From Candidatus Binataceae bacterium (GTDB lineage Bacteria > Desulfobacterota > Binatia > Binatales > Binataceae), in the NCBI GenBank assembly GCA_035650475.1, contig DASRHP010000009.1:300545-364544 (forward strand): DNA of 64,000 nucleotides, written 5' to 3'. The translations under genes were made by a program, and so were the position numbers. Under the pieces are notes generated by a model that was not told the origin of the DNA, did no database searches, and worked only from the letters and a program-made list of their open reading frames with translations. Within the stretch, counting starts at the first letter, position 1. Each line of letters starts with the position of its first letter. Below are positions 1 to 8,911 of this stretch, piece by piece.

Positions 1-1
1 G

Positions 2-961
2 CGTCTGCTCAACATGATCCCGCTGATCATCGGGATCACCTTCCTGTCGTTCCTCGTGATGTCGCTGGTGCCGGGCAACTTTCTTTCCTCGCTCAAGCTC
101 AACCCGTCGATCTCGCCCGAAGTGATTCGCCAGATGGAGGCGCAGTTTGGCCTGGACCAGCCCCTGATGGTGCGCTACGGCAAGTGGCTCTGGCAGGTGC
201 TCCATCTCAACCTCGGAGTCTCGCTGACCTACCGCGTTAACGTGACCTCACTCATTGCCGCGCGCGCGCTCAATACGGTGATTCTCGCCGCCGCTAGCAT
301 GCTGTTCGCCTGGCTGGTGGCGATTCCCATCGGGATCGTGGTCGCGGTCAGACAAAACTCGATCTGGGACCGGGTGCTGTCGTTCCTCGCGTTCTTCGGG
401 ATGTCGGTGCCGAATTTCTTCCTTGCCTTCCTGATGATGTATCTGGCGCTGCGCACGGGATGGTTCCCGGTGGGCGGCACTTACTCGGTCTATTACTCGA
501 GCCTCGGCGAATGGGGCCGTTTAGCCGACCGCCTCAACCATCTCATTCTGCCCGTGCTGGTGCTGGGCACGGCCGGGATGGCGTCGTTGATGCGGCTGAT
601 GCGCTCGCAGATCCTGGAGATCAAGAACTCCGAGTTCGTCCGCACGGCGCGTGCCAAGGGGCTGTCCGAGCGGGTGGTAATCTACAAGCACGTGCTGCGC
701 AACGCGCTCAACCCGTTTGTCACGCTGGCCGGCTACGGGCTCGCCGACCTGCTGGGCGGCGCGGCGCTGGTCGAGGCGGTGATGAATCTCCAGGGGCTGG
801 GACTGCTGCTGCTCGACGCCGTGCGCTCGCTCGACATCTACCTGGTGATGGGCTCGGTGCTGATGGGCACGGTGCTGCTGCTGGTGGGCAACCTGCTGGC
901 CGATATCGCGCTGGTCGCGGTCGATCCGCGCGTCGATTTTTCCTCGCTCAGTGCGGAGTGA
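2..961 (+). CDS. ABC transporter permease, DppB/OppB type (5' end outside window)
   Basis: Inner-membrane permease of a peptide/nickel-type ABC importer. The frame is open to the left edge and reads RLLN before the first internal ATG at 14, matching the usual 'RRLL..IP' start of DppB proteins, so about ten N-terminal residues are probably missing. The protein shows the N-terminal helix, then LVPGNF and the large periplasmic region, a core of about five more helices, and the cytoplasmic EAA-type coupling loop (FVRTARAKGLSERVV). The TGA stop overlaps the ATG of the next permease (TGATG), so the two are translationally coupled. No ATPase or binding protein lies downstream; they may be to the left. 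Substrate cannot be told from the sequence; family assignment is secure. Confidence 0.93.
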   Translation, partial: RLLNMIPLIIGITFLSFLVMSLVPGNFLSSLKLNPSISPEVIRQMEAQFGLDQPLMVRYGKWLWQVLHLNLGVSLTYRVNVTSLIAARALNTVILAAASMLFAWLVAIPIGIVVAVRQNSIWDRVLSFLAFFGMSVPNFFLAFLMMYLALRTGWFPVGGTYSVYYSSLGEWGRLADRLNHLILPVLVLGTAGMASLMRLMRSQILEIKNSEFVRTARAKGLSERVVIYKHVLRNALNPFVTLAGYGLADLLGGAALVEAVMNLQGLGLLLLDAVRSLDIYLVMGSVLMGTVLLLVGNLLADIALVAVDPRVDFSSLSAE

Positions 962-2070
962 TGATGACGGCGGAACCGGCGACAATTGCCGCAACCCGCG
1001 GCGCCGACGGCGAGCCGGCCGCGCGCCCGTCGCGCGTGCGCGCCTTTGGCGCCGCGCTCGCGCGCGAGTGGCGGCTTGCGCCGTGGGTGGTGCGGCTGTC
1101 GGTAATCTGCCTGCTGCTGTTTTATTTCCTCGCCGCCGCCTCGCCGTTCGTCGCGCCCTACGACCCGACGCAGCAGTACCGCAACCTGCCCGATTGCCCG
1201 CCGATGCGGCTGCATCCAGCGCCGCCCGCCGAGTGGCGGCGCGGCTTCTTTTTTGCCTATCCGATGCGGATGGTGGATTCGGAGGCGCGGATTTTCGCAC
1301 CCGACCGCACGCGCAAGACCTACGTGCGCCTGTTCCATCGCGGCCACCTGTTCACCACCGATTCGGCGGCCGAGCCGGTTTTCCTGATGGGCAGCGACGG
1401 GCTCGGCCGCGATCTGTTCTCGCGCATCGTGTACGGCGCGCGCGTCAGCATGTGCGTGGGACTGATCGGCGTCGCCATCAGCTTCTCGCTCGGTATCGCG
1501 GTCGGCGCGTTCTCGGGCTATGTCGGCGGGCTGGCCGACAACCTGATCATGCGCTGGTCGGAGATCGAGATGTCGCTGCCGTCGTTCTACTTTCTGCTCG
1601 CGCTGGCGGCGGTGATCCCCTCGGGCGTAAGCACGGTGATGACGTTCTTCATGATCGTAGCGATCATGAGCTTCATCAGTTGGGCCGGCTTCGCGCGGAT
1701 TATCCGCGGGATGGCTGCCTCGGTGCGCTCGCGTCCCTACGTCGAGGCGGCGCGCGCGCTCGGCGCCTCGCGCCGGAGGGTGCTCCTCCACCACGTTATT
1801 CCGTCGGTGCTCGGCTACGCGATCGTCGCCGCGACGCTTTCGATCCCCGGTTTCATCCTGGGCGAGAGCGCGCTCTCGCTGCTCGGCCTGGGAATCCAGG
1901 AGCCAGCGGCGAGTTGGGGTAATCTGCTCGCCCAGGCGCAGGACGTGCAAAGTCTGGCGCGCTACCCGTGGATTCTCATCCCGGGCGTGTTCATCTTCCT
2001 CACGGTGATGGCGTTCAACTTCATGGGCGACTACCTGCGGGACCGCCTCGACCCCGGCCAAATCCGTTAA
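961..2070 (+). CDS. ABC transporter permease, DppC/OppC type
   Basis: Second inner-membrane permease, partner of the preceding DppB-like protein. The start is at the ATG that overlaps the upstream stop by one base; a second ATG follows immediately at 964. After a 40-residue cytoplasmic tail comes the first helix (LSVICLLLFYFLAAASPFVA), then an unusually long periplasmic stretch of roughly 100 residues, then GSDGLGRDLFSRIVYGARVS, the hallmark of DppC proteins, and the EAA loop (VEAARALGASRRRVL). The C-terminus ends with the usual 'FNFMGDYLRDRLDP'. At about 369 residues it is longer than a typical 280-300 aa DppC, and the extra length sits in the first periplasmic segment. The next gene is convergent, so the operon ends here. 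Confidence 0.93.
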   Translation: MMTAEPATIAATRGADGEPAARPSRVRAFGAALAREWRLAPWVVRLSVICLLLFYFLAAASPFVAPYDPTQQYRNLPDCPPMRLHPAPPAEWRRGFFFAYPMRMVDSEARIFAPDRTRKTYVRLFHRGHLFTTDSAAEPVFLMGSDGLGRDLFSRIVYGARVSMCVGLIGVAISFSLGIAVGAFSGYVGGLADNLIMRWSEIEMSLPSFYFLLALAAVIPSGVSTVMTFFMIVAIMSFISWAGFARIIRGMAASVRSRPYVEAARALGASRRRVLLHHVIPSVLGYAIVAATLSIPGFILGESALSLLGLGIQEPAASWGNLLAQAQDVQSLARYPWILIPGVFIFLTVMAFNFMGDYLRDRLDPGQIR

Positions 2071-2108
2071 CCCGTAAGGCCGTCGGGAGGCGTCGGCGGG
2101 CAGCTTGG

Positions 2109-2951
2109 TCACGCGCCGTACTTCTTGCCGAGCGCGTCGAGCTCGGGCGCACCGAGCAGGTGCAGGACTTCATCGAACGCCTTGCCCTGGCCCTCGCGGC
2201 GCACCGCGCCGGTCTGTTTGAGCTCGACTAAGATTTCGCGGACGCCGCGGTAGTAAGCGAGCAGCGTGCCGCTGTAAATGGTCAGCTTGAAGCCGTAGCG
2301 CGCGAGCTCCCCCGCGGGCATCAACTGGCCGTTGTACAGCAGGGGCAGGTCGCCGAGGCGGCGGGCGTAGGTTTCAAGGTCGTCGCGCGTGCGGATGCCG
2401 TCGACGAAGATGAGGTCGGCGCCCGCCTCGCGGTAGGCGCGGCATCGGCGCTCCGTATCCTCCCATCCGTTGACCGCCAGCGCGTCGCTGCGCGCGATGA
2501 TCACCACGGCGGGGTCGCGCCGCGCCTCGCACGCCGCGCGTACCTTGGGCACCATCTCTTCGATCGCGATGACCTGCTTTCCGGCGAGAAAGCCACAGCG
2601 CTTGGGCCATACCTGGTCCTCAATATGGAGCGCCGCCGCCCCCGCGTCTTCATACTCGCGCACCGTGCGCCAGACGTTGAGCGGATTGCCGTAGCCGGTG
2701 TCGGCATCGCAGATCAGCGGCACATCGACCGCGCGCGCGATCGCGCGCACGTTGTCAACCATCTCGCTCATGGTCAGCAATCCAAGGTCGGGATAACCGC
2801 GCGCGGCGGCCGTTCCGAAGCCCGTCATGTACACCGCGTCGAAGCCGAGCTGCGCAGCGACCTTGGCCTGCAGGGCGTCGTATACGAACGGCGCGAGCAC
2901 CATCGCCGGGCCCTCAAGCATCGCACGAAGCCGCGCTGCTCTTTCGCCCAT
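2109..2951 (-). CDS. Isocitrate lyase / PEP mutase family protein
   Basis: A 280-residue TIM-barrel protein of the PEP mutase/isocitrate lyase superfamily, which makes or breaks C-C or C-P bonds in alpha-keto acids and needs Mg2+. Visible signatures are the metal-binding DADTGYGN, HIEDQ, and the flexible-loop catalytic cysteine in WPKRCGF, where methylisocitrate lyase usually has KRCGH. ARSDAL and the barrel strand LIFVDGI follow. It could be a methylisocitrate lyase-like, oxaloacetate decarboxylase-like or dimethylmalate lyase-like enzyme; the His to Phe change in the loop argues against a standard PrpB. No prpC or prpD lies nearby, so the substrate is open. Transcribed alone, convergent with the permeases. 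Confidence 0.85.
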   Translation of the reverse strand: MGERAARLRAMLEGPAMVLAPFVYDALQAKVAAQLGFDAVYMTGFGTAAARGYPDLGLLTMSEMVDNVRAIARAVDVPLICDADTGYGNPLNVWRTVREYEDAGAAALHIEDQVWPKRCGFLAGKQVIAIEEMVPKVRAACEARRDPAVVIIARSDALAVNGWEDTERRCRAYREAGADLIFVDGIRTRDDLETYARRLGDLPLLYNGQLMPAGELARYGFKLTIYSGTLLAYYRGVREILVELKQTGAVRREGQGKAFDEVLHLLGAPELDALGKKYGA

Positions 2952-3150
2952 CGCGAGTTCCTCCCTTGGATTGAGGGATGCAGCGAACCTAGGTCCCGGC
3001 GGCGAGGATTGTCAAACCTCTGGCGGGAGCGCGATGCCTGGCGCTCGGCAGAGCTGCGAACGACTTGGCCGCCCGCCTTTTCGGCAAACGACCGGCTCGC
3101 TAGGAGGCTTGCGAGTTTCGTTGAGAGCGCCCGACGCTCGGCGCGGAATG

Positions 3151-3570
3151 CTACTTGCTCGCCGCGGCTGGAGCCGGGGCGCTCTTGTCCGCAGCCGCAG
3201 GGCTCCGAATCGCGAGCAGCTGAAGCGCCGTGCCGAGGTCGAGCTCGGCGTACTTGCGATCGGAGTAAAGCTCGTCGAGGCGTTTCACCGCCTCTTCCGG
3301 CTTCTGCTCCGACATCGCCAGCTCGTGCGATAGCTGGTGAATGATCTTGTCGGCGCCCTTCCAGTGAAACAGGCTGGCGGCCGTCGTCAGGATGTTGAGC
3401 TTGCCGACGCTGACCTGCATCGCGTCGCTGTAACCATTGACGTAACCGGCCTTGGCCGACGCGTTCAGCTGGTTCCAGTACGTTCCGTTGTGATCGAAGC
3501 TGGGTGCGGCGAATACTCCCGCGCAGCTCAGCATAAAGCCAACCACCACACCCGCTATGAACTTTTTCAT
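3151..3570 (-). CDS. Small exported protein of unknown function
   Basis: A 139-residue protein starting at MKKFIAGVVVGFMLSCAGVFA, a clear Sec signal peptide with cleavage expected after VFA. A longer reading of the frame starts 42 bases upstream but would bury the signal peptide. The mature part has a short aromatic segment (YWNQLNASAKAGYVNGYSDAM), helices around the middle, a segment with LDELYSDRKYAELDLGTALQLLAI and an Ala/Pro/Lys-rich tail. The W-x(n)-K-x-GYVxGY-x-D pattern resembles small periplasmic proteins found next to stress genes in proteobacteria, but I do not recognise a named family. Divergent from the LuxE-like gene, so the gap of about 130 bases probably holds both promoters. 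Confidence 0.7.
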   Translation of the reverse strand: MKKFIAGVVVGFMLSCAGVFAAPSFDHNGTYWNQLNASAKAGYVNGYSDAMQVSVGKLNILTTAASLFHWKGADKIIHQLSHELAMSEQKPEEAVKRLDELYSDRKYAELDLGTALQLLAIRSPAAADKSAPAPAAASK

Positions 3571-3705
3571 CTGAGAGACCCGCTTCCGGCTAACAGCCCC
3601 GCCACTCCACAACCCCGCGATCTTCTATCAGATCGCTGAGCAGGATTGAATACGAGCTTCGCGGGATGCCATCATGTCCAGTGGCTGGCGCCCCGGGAGC
3701 CCCGG

Positions 3706-4809
3706 ATGGCGATTTACGACCGAGTTCTGTCCTTCATCAGGATGCCCAAGGCTGAGCACTTTGAGGCGCTTGCGCTTGAGGTTTTTCGCCATCAATTCGA
3801 CTCCGTCGCTTCGTATAGAGAATTTTGCCTGAGTCAGGGCGTACGTCCCAACGGCGTGAAATCGCTCGCCGATATCCCGGCGCTCAGCACGGCCGCCTTC
3901 AAATACGCTGAGCTCAGCGACTCGGTTTCGGTTGCGGAGGATAGCGGCATTGCGGAATCGCGCGTTTTTATGACCAGCGGCACGACCGCCGGGCGCAACA
4001 CTCGTGGCCGCCATCGCGTGCCCCGTCTCGATATCTATCACGCCTCGGCTCTCGCGCATGGCGAGCGGATGATGTTTCCCGACGGCGCGCGGATGCGGAT
4101 GCTCAGCCTTCATCCGACCGCCGAACGGATGCCGGAGTCGTCGCTAGGCCAGATGATAAGCTGGTTCATCGAGCGCTTTGGCGCCGGCGCGGCGCTCTGT
4201 GTTGCCGACCGCGCCGGGGTTGACGCCGCTGCGGCGGTGGAGTTCCTGCGCACGGTGCAGCGCGACGCCGAGCCGGTGTGCGTGATGGGCACGACGGCGG
4301 CCATCGCCGAACTATTCGCGGAACTGGACGGACGCGGCGAACGGCTTGCACTCGCGCGCGGGTCGCGCCTGATGGACACCGGCGGCGCCAAAGGCCAGGC
4401 GGTGCCACTGGCTGCGGATGAGGTTATCGCGCGGGCGCACGCAATGCTCGGGATCGAACCGGCGCTGGTGATCAACGAATACGGCATGACCGAGATGTGC
4501 TCGCAGCTCTACGACGCGACCCGGTTCAACTCGCGCCGCGACGACGCGCCTGGCGCGCGCCGCAAGTTGGCGCCCCCATGGCTCGCTGTGTCCGCGGTCG
4601 ATCCGGCGACGCTCAGGCCTGTGCCCGACGGCGCCACAGGCCTGCTGCGATTCTTCGATCTGGCCAACGTCGGGTCAGTGTCGGCGATCCTGACCGGCGA
4701 TCTGGGCGTGGTCGAGGCAACAACAGTGAGGCTGCTCGGACGAGCCGCCGACGGCGAGGCGCGCGGCTGCGCGCTTGGCATCGAACAGTTCGCCGCCCGC
4801 GAAGGCTGA
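3706..4809 (+). CDS. LuxE-like acyl-protein synthetase
   Basis: A 367-residue member of the LuxE acyl-protein synthetase family, adenylate-forming enzymes that activate a carboxylic acid with ATP and load it on a cysteine or hand it to a LuxC-type reductase. The start is the ATG preceded by GGGAG at 6-base spacing; an upstream ATG at 3646 has no such site. Seen are the nucleotide loop FMTSGTTAGRNTRGRH near residues 88-103, the adenylation motif VINEYGMTEMCSQLYD near 260, and a cysteine close to the C-terminus (RGCALG), where LuxE carries its acyl-accepting cysteine. The gene is separated by 3 bases from the LuxC-like gene. No luxAB genes are near, so bioluminescence is not implied; the acyl substrate is unknown. 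Confidence 0.82.
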   Translation: MAIYDRVLSFIRMPKAEHFEALALEVFRHQFDSVASYREFCLSQGVRPNGVKSLADIPALSTAAFKYAELSDSVSVAEDSGIAESRVFMTSGTTAGRNTRGRHRVPRLDIYHASALAHGERMMFPDGARMRMLSLHPTAERMPESSLGQMISWFIERFGAGAALCVADRAGVDAAAAVEFLRTVQRDAEPVCVMGTTAAIAELFAELDGRGERLALARGSRLMDTGGAKGQAVPLAADEVIARAHAMLGIEPALVINEYGMTEMCSQLYDATRFNSRRDDAPGARRKLAPPWLAVSAVDPATLRPVPDGATGLLRFFDLANVGSVSAILTGDLGVVEATTVRLLGRAADGEARGCALGIEQFAAREG

Positions 4810-4812
4810 GTT

Positions 4813-6186
4813 TTGAGGCGCGCGCCCGCGCAGATGAATTCCATTGCATCGCCGTCCGGCACATGCCGGCGCCAGCGGCCGCCGAGCCCTTCTGATGGCG
4901 CTTCGCCTGAGCCGTCGGGGCGCGGCAGCGAAGCAGCCGCCGCGATAGATGCTGCCGCCGAGCGGCTGCGAGGCGTCGTGCGATGCGCACCGTCGCGTGT
5001 AGCCGCGGCGCTCGCTGCCAACGCCGAGCTGTGGCGCGCGCGCGCGTTTGCGTCGCGGCGCGAAACCGTCGCGACCATCGCCGCGACGTCCGGTATGGCG
5101 CCGGCCCTGCTCGATGAGTCGCTCGATGCGCTGCTCGCGCCGCTGAGCCGCGCGGCGCTTGAGACGCGAGCGGCCGAGGTGCCTTCGACCTCGCGCTTGT
5201 ATGGCTTCGTGATGGCGGGCAACGTGGCGGGAGCGGGAATCCACGAGCTGTGCGCCGCGCTACTGGCCGGTGCGCGCGTGATCGTCAAGCCGGCGAGCGC
5301 GGAGCCGGTCTTTTTCGCAAATTTTATCGGCACGCTGCGCGACATCGATGCTCGGGTGGGCGCGTTGGCCGAACCGGTGCAATTCGGTCGCAGTGATACC
5401 GCCGCGATGCGTGCGCTGTGGGCGCGGTGCGATGGAGGCATCGTCGCCTACGGCGATGACGCCTCCATCGCTGCCCTCGGCGCGGCGCGTGAGGACCGCG
5501 CCTACCTCGGCTTCCCAAGTCGGCTGAGCGGCGCGCTGGTGATGGCCGATGTGGTCGCGGCGCCGGCGGCCGCCGACGCGGTGGCGGCCGCGCTGGCGCG
5601 CGACGTGACGTTGTTCGAGCAGCGGGGATGCCTCTCGCCGCATCACGTCTTCGTCGCGGGCCGGGCAGGCGCGGGCGCGGCGCGTGGCTTGGCCGCGCGC
5701 CTCGCCCGCGCGCTGGAGGTGCTGGCGCGCCGGTTGCCGCCGGCGCGCCTCCCGCTCGAGGCGGCGGCGGCGATTCGCGCGCAGCGCGAGCGCGTGCGTT
5801 GGCGCGCGCTCGCGCTGCGCGGCGCGGCTCCCGCCTCGCCGACGCCGGACGACGAGGCCGTCGCCCTATGGGAGGGCGACGGCCTCGGATGGACCGCCAT
5901 CTACGACCGCGACGCCGGTTTTTGTCCGTCGCCCGGTTACCGCACCGTCGTTGTGAGCTGGCTTGAAGACCTCGCTGAGCTGGGCTCGCGCCTGGGTGCG
6001 GTCGCGGGTCGGCTGGAGGCATTTGCGCTCGTTGCGCCTCCAAACCAGCGTAAGGAGCTCGCCTCGACGCTCCGTGCCTTGGGCGTCTGGTACGTCTGCG
6101 AGCCCGGGCAGATGCAGTCGCCGCCACTGGATTGGCCGCATGGCGGCGACGCCTTCATCGAGATGTTGCGGGACGCCGCACGATGA
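4813..6186 (+). CDS. LuxC-like acyl-CoA/acyl-protein reductase
   Basis: A 457-residue protein of the LuxC acyl-CoA reductase family, NADPH-dependent enzymes of the aldehyde dehydrogenase fold that reduce an activated acyl group to an aldehyde. The family core is visible from about residue 45: VMAGNVAGAGIHE near 133-145 (cofactor-binding GN-x-x-G), VIVKPASAEPVF, and the catalytic cysteine in FEQRGCLSPHHVF (Cys273). The start given is a TTG three bases after the luxE-like stop with GAAGG upstream; ATG at 4834 is an alternative. The N-terminal 40 residues are low-complexity and not family-like, which favours a later start. Its 3' end overlaps the aminotransferase start by 4 bases (ATGA). Confidence 0.82.
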   Translation: MRRAPAQMNSIASPSGTCRRQRPPSPSDGASPEPSGRGSEAAAAIDAAAERLRGVVRCAPSRVAAALAANAELWRARAFASRRETVATIAATSGMAPALLDESLDALLAPLSRAALETRAAEVPSTSRLYGFVMAGNVAGAGIHELCAALLAGARVIVKPASAEPVFFANFIGTLRDIDARVGALAEPVQFGRSDTAAMRALWARCDGGIVAYGDDASIAALGAAREDRAYLGFPSRLSGALVMADVVAAPAAADAVAAALARDVTLFEQRGCLSPHHVFVAGRAGAGAARGLAARLARALEVLARRLPPARLPLEAAAAIRAQRERVRWRALALRGAAPASPTPDDEAVALWEGDGLGWTAIYDRDAGFCPSPGYRTVVVSWLEDLAELGSRLGAVAGRLEAFALVAPPNQRKELASTLRALGVWYVCEPGQMQSPPLDWPHGGDAFIEMLRDAAR

Positions 6187-7400
6187 GCGAGTTGCGCGAG
6201 GCTTTTCTTCGCCATCTGGCTCAGACTTCGCCGCTGCCTATCGGCCTGGAAATCGCGCGCGCGGAGGGTTCCTGGCTCTATACCAGGGACGGGCGCCGCT
6301 ATCTCGATTTGATCGCGGGCATCGGCGTGGCCGCCCTGGGCCACGGCCATCCTGCGGTGCTCGAAGCGATCGCGAGGCAGGCGCGCCGCCATCTACACGT
6401 GATGGTTTATGGCGAGTACGTGATCGAGACCCAGGTGCGGCTAGCCGAGCGACTGGCTAACCTGCTGCCGTCGGGGCTCGGCCGCGTGTACTTCACCAAC
6501 AGCGGAGCGGAGGCAATCGAGGGCGCGCTCAAGGCTGCGCGCAAACACACCGGCCGTGCGCGCTCGATCGCCTTCGACGGCGCTTACCACGGCGACACGC
6601 TGATGGCGCTCGCGCTGATGGGAAATCCGGCGTTCCGCGCGCCGTTCGAGCCGCTGCCCGGTCCTGTCAGCCATCTACCGTACGGCGACATCGCCGCGCT
6701 GGAGGCGATCGATTCGACCGTTGCGGCAGTGGTCATCGAGCCTGTGCAGGCCGAGGGGGGTGTGCGGATTCCGTCGGTTGAGTTCATGCGCGCGTTGCGT
6801 GAACGATGCGATCGGACGGGCGCGCTGCTGATATTCGACGAAGTTCTCACCGGATTCGGCCGCACCGGGCGGCTGTTTGCGATGGAGCATTTTGGCCTCG
6901 TGCCTGATATCGTGGTGCTGGCCAAAGCGCTCGGGGGCGGGCTGCCGCTGGGGGCGTTCTGCGGAAGCGACCAGATTATCGGCGCGCTCGCCGACAATCC
7001 GCCGCTGGGCCATATCACGACCTTCGGCGGCCATCCGCTGTCCTGCGCCGCCGGCCTCGCCGCACTGGAGGTTATTGTCGATGAACGGCTGTGGGAGCAA
7101 GCGAGCGCGATCGGGGATCGGCTGGGACGCGGCTTGCGGCATCTAGTTAGCTCGAGGTTGGCCGAAGTGCGCACAATCGGCGCACTGCTGGGGATTGAGT
7201 TCGCCACGGCGGCCGCGGCGCAGAGCTTCACGCACGCGGCGCTGGCGCGCGGCGTAGTCGTCAACTGGACGCTCAACGCGGAGTGCGTGGTCAGGTTGGC
7301 GCCGCCGCTCACGATGAGCGCGCAGGAGGCGGATTTCGCCATCGAGACGATGAGCGCTGCGCTTGAAGCATCTCGCGCCATCGGCAAAGCTAGTGGGTGA
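6183..7400 (+). CDS. Class III aminotransferase (acetylornithine/omega-transaminase type)
   Basis: A 405-residue PLP-dependent fold-type I aminotransferase that moves an amino group between an aldehyde or ketone and an amino donor. Start chosen at the ATG overlapping the upstream stop. Motifs: YFTNSGAEAIEGALKAAR (phosphate-binding SGAEA near 107-111), DGAYHGDT, the cofactor aspartate in FDEVLTGFGRTG (Asp219), and the PLP lysine in LAKALGGGLPLGA (Lys248). It resembles ArgD and related subgroup II enzymes, which act on a terminal aldehyde. Because the two upstream genes predict an acid-activating enzyme and an aldehyde-producing reductase, this enzyme is likely to aminate that aldehyde. A housekeeping ArgD role is possible but no arg genes are near. 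Confidence 0.88.
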   Translation: MSELREAFLRHLAQTSPLPIGLEIARAEGSWLYTRDGRRYLDLIAGIGVAALGHGHPAVLEAIARQARRHLHVMVYGEYVIETQVRLAERLANLLPSGLGRVYFTNSGAEAIEGALKAARKHTGRARSIAFDGAYHGDTLMALALMGNPAFRAPFEPLPGPVSHLPYGDIAALEAIDSTVAAVVIEPVQAEGGVRIPSVEFMRALRERCDRTGALLIFDEVLTGFGRTGRLFAMEHFGLVPDIVVLAKALGGGLPLGAFCGSDQIIGALADNPPLGHITTFGGHPLSCAAGLAALEVIVDERLWEQASAIGDRLGRGLRHLVSSRLAEVRTIGALLGIEFATAAAAQSFTHAALARGVVVNWTLNAECVVRLAPPLTMSAQEADFAIETMSAALEASRAIGKASG

Positions 7401-7415
7401 CCTTCCGGGGGGGGT

Positions 7416-8735
7416 ATGGCCACAGCCCAGGTTGTTGCAGCCAAAGAGCCCGGCGCCGAGCAGCCGCAGACCGGGGCCGTACTGGCACCGCGCCGCCCGG
7501 TCGCCGCCGACCGCCGCGTACTGCTCGAAATCGACCACGACGCCGAGGCCATCAGCACGCTGAAGGTCGCGGGACCGATCGCGATCCTCTTCATGCTGGC
7601 TTATGCCGTGCTGTACACCCTGCTCGGCGGCGGACGCCGTCCGTTGACGGTCTATCACTACGCGGCTTTCGCGCTGATCACAGCGTTCTTCGGAATCACC
7701 TGGCTCAGGGAATTTCGCAAGCGCTGGAAGGTCTGGACGCTGCTGTGCTGTGTCGTCCTGATCGCGTTGTTCATCAAGATCGCTTCGCTCGAACGCAACT
7801 TCGAGTTGGCGTTTATCGCGATCGTGCTGTGCCCGTTTGCAACCGCCGCCTTCGTGATGTGGGGGCCGCGCTGGCAGGCGCTGCTGAATCTCGGATGCCT
7901 GGCGCTGTTTGCCGCCGCGGCGCTCGCGGTTCCCTACCGCGATGAGTACACGCTCTACCGATGGCTCGGCTTCATCGCGGCGCTCGTCCTGTCGTGGTTC
8001 ACGGCGTTGTTCCTCGATCGCTACCGCGGCAAGTTGCGCGCGCAGATGGAACAGTTGGCGGCGGCGGCCAAGTTCCGCGAGCGCCAGATCGGCACCATGA
8101 CCCACGACATCCGCAACCCGCTCGCGACTCTGGTCGGGCTGGTTACGCTGCTCGAAGAGGACGAGCTCAGCGAAAAGGAAACCGCCCATCTGCTGGCTCG
8201 CGTCGGCTCCACCGCGCGCGCGCTGGACCTGCTGGTCAAGAACGTCCTCGACATGTACTTGCTTGAGGAGGACAACCTGACGCCCCATCCGCGGATCGTC
8301 GATCCCAACACCATCGTGCAGGAGGTCGCCGACGTTTACGGGCGTGAGGCGCGGCTCAAGGGGCTGCGGATGCGCACCGAGCTGGGCGGGATGCCGCGCG
8401 GCAGCCTCGACCCGCTGCATCTGGAGCGAATCGTCGCCAATTTGCTGAGCAATGCGGTCCAGCGCACTGAGACCGGCGAGGTCGTCCTACGCACCTTCCT
8501 TAGCGGGGATAAGGTAATAATGGAAGTCCAGGACACCGGCCAGCAGCTCAGCAGCGAGCAGTTCGCCCATCTTTTCGAGCGTCCGGTGCAGGATCGCCAG
8601 GGCATGGGCTCCTCGGCCTGGAAGCTCTACATCGCGCGCGCGCTGACCGAGACCAACGGTGGACAGGTGAGCGCGCGCTCGCACGTCAATCGTGGCCTGA
8701 CACTGATCGCCGAGCTTCCGTTCTGGGAATCCTGA
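7416..8735 (+). CDS. Membrane sensor histidine kinase
   Basis: A 439-residue sensor kinase. The ATG follows a run of eight G residues that serves as a strong ribosome binding site. After a 50-residue cytoplasmic tail there are six predicted transmembrane helices (about residues 52-70, 83-98, 106-121, 131-148, 155-172 and 183-200) and no large external domain, so it may sense a signal in the membrane. A linker leads to the H box TMTHDIRNPLATL (His230), the N box IVANLLSNAVQRT, the G1 box VQDTGQQL, and a final segment GMGSSAWKLYIARAL in place of the usual G-rich G2 box. It lies 15 bases after the aminotransferase and is probably cotranscribed. No response regulator is adjacent. Confidence 0.88.
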   Translation: MATAQVVAAKEPGAEQPQTGAVLAPRRPVAADRRVLLEIDHDAEAISTLKVAGPIAILFMLAYAVLYTLLGGGRRPLTVYHYAAFALITAFFGITWLREFRKRWKVWTLLCCVVLIALFIKIASLERNFELAFIAIVLCPFATAAFVMWGPRWQALLNLGCLALFAAAALAVPYRDEYTLYRWLGFIAALVLSWFTALFLDRYRGKLRAQMEQLAAAAKFRERQIGTMTHDIRNPLATLVGLVTLLEEDELSEKETAHLLARVGSTARALDLLVKNVLDMYLLEEDNLTPHPRIVDPNTIVQEVADVYGREARLKGLRMRTELGGMPRGSLDPLHLERIVANLLSNAVQRTETGEVVLRTFLSGDKVIMEVQDTGQQLSSEQFAHLFERPVQDRQGMGSSAWKLYIARALTETNGGQVSARSHVNRGLTLIAELPFWES

Positions 8736-8911
8736 GCCGCGCTCCGCGTAGGTGCGCGAGCGTTCGGTTGCGCAAGCGGTCTCTTGGCCGGCCCGCTTTG
8801 ACCCCCTCGGCGCGCGTATAGTAAAGCGAGTCATTCCAGGTGATTTGAGCGGAGTCGCATCAAAAAGAGGCGCAGTCGCGACTCGCCAAGCGCCAACCGG
8901 GAGGCTCGCGC

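Noticed and set aside
3706-6186. Bioluminescence (lux) operon
   Set aside because: LuxE- and LuxC-like genes are present, but there is no luxA, luxB or luxD, and an aminotransferase takes their place.
7143-8420. 425-codon minus-strand frame antisense to the histidine kinase and aminotransferase
   Set aside because: Covers two real genes on the other strand; Gln/Arg-rich shadow without start signals.
8798-8822. TTGACC and TATAGT boxes before the ferredoxin-NrfD gene, as a sigma-70 promoter
   Set aside because: The spacer is only 13 bases, too short for normal use; other spacings give poor boxes.
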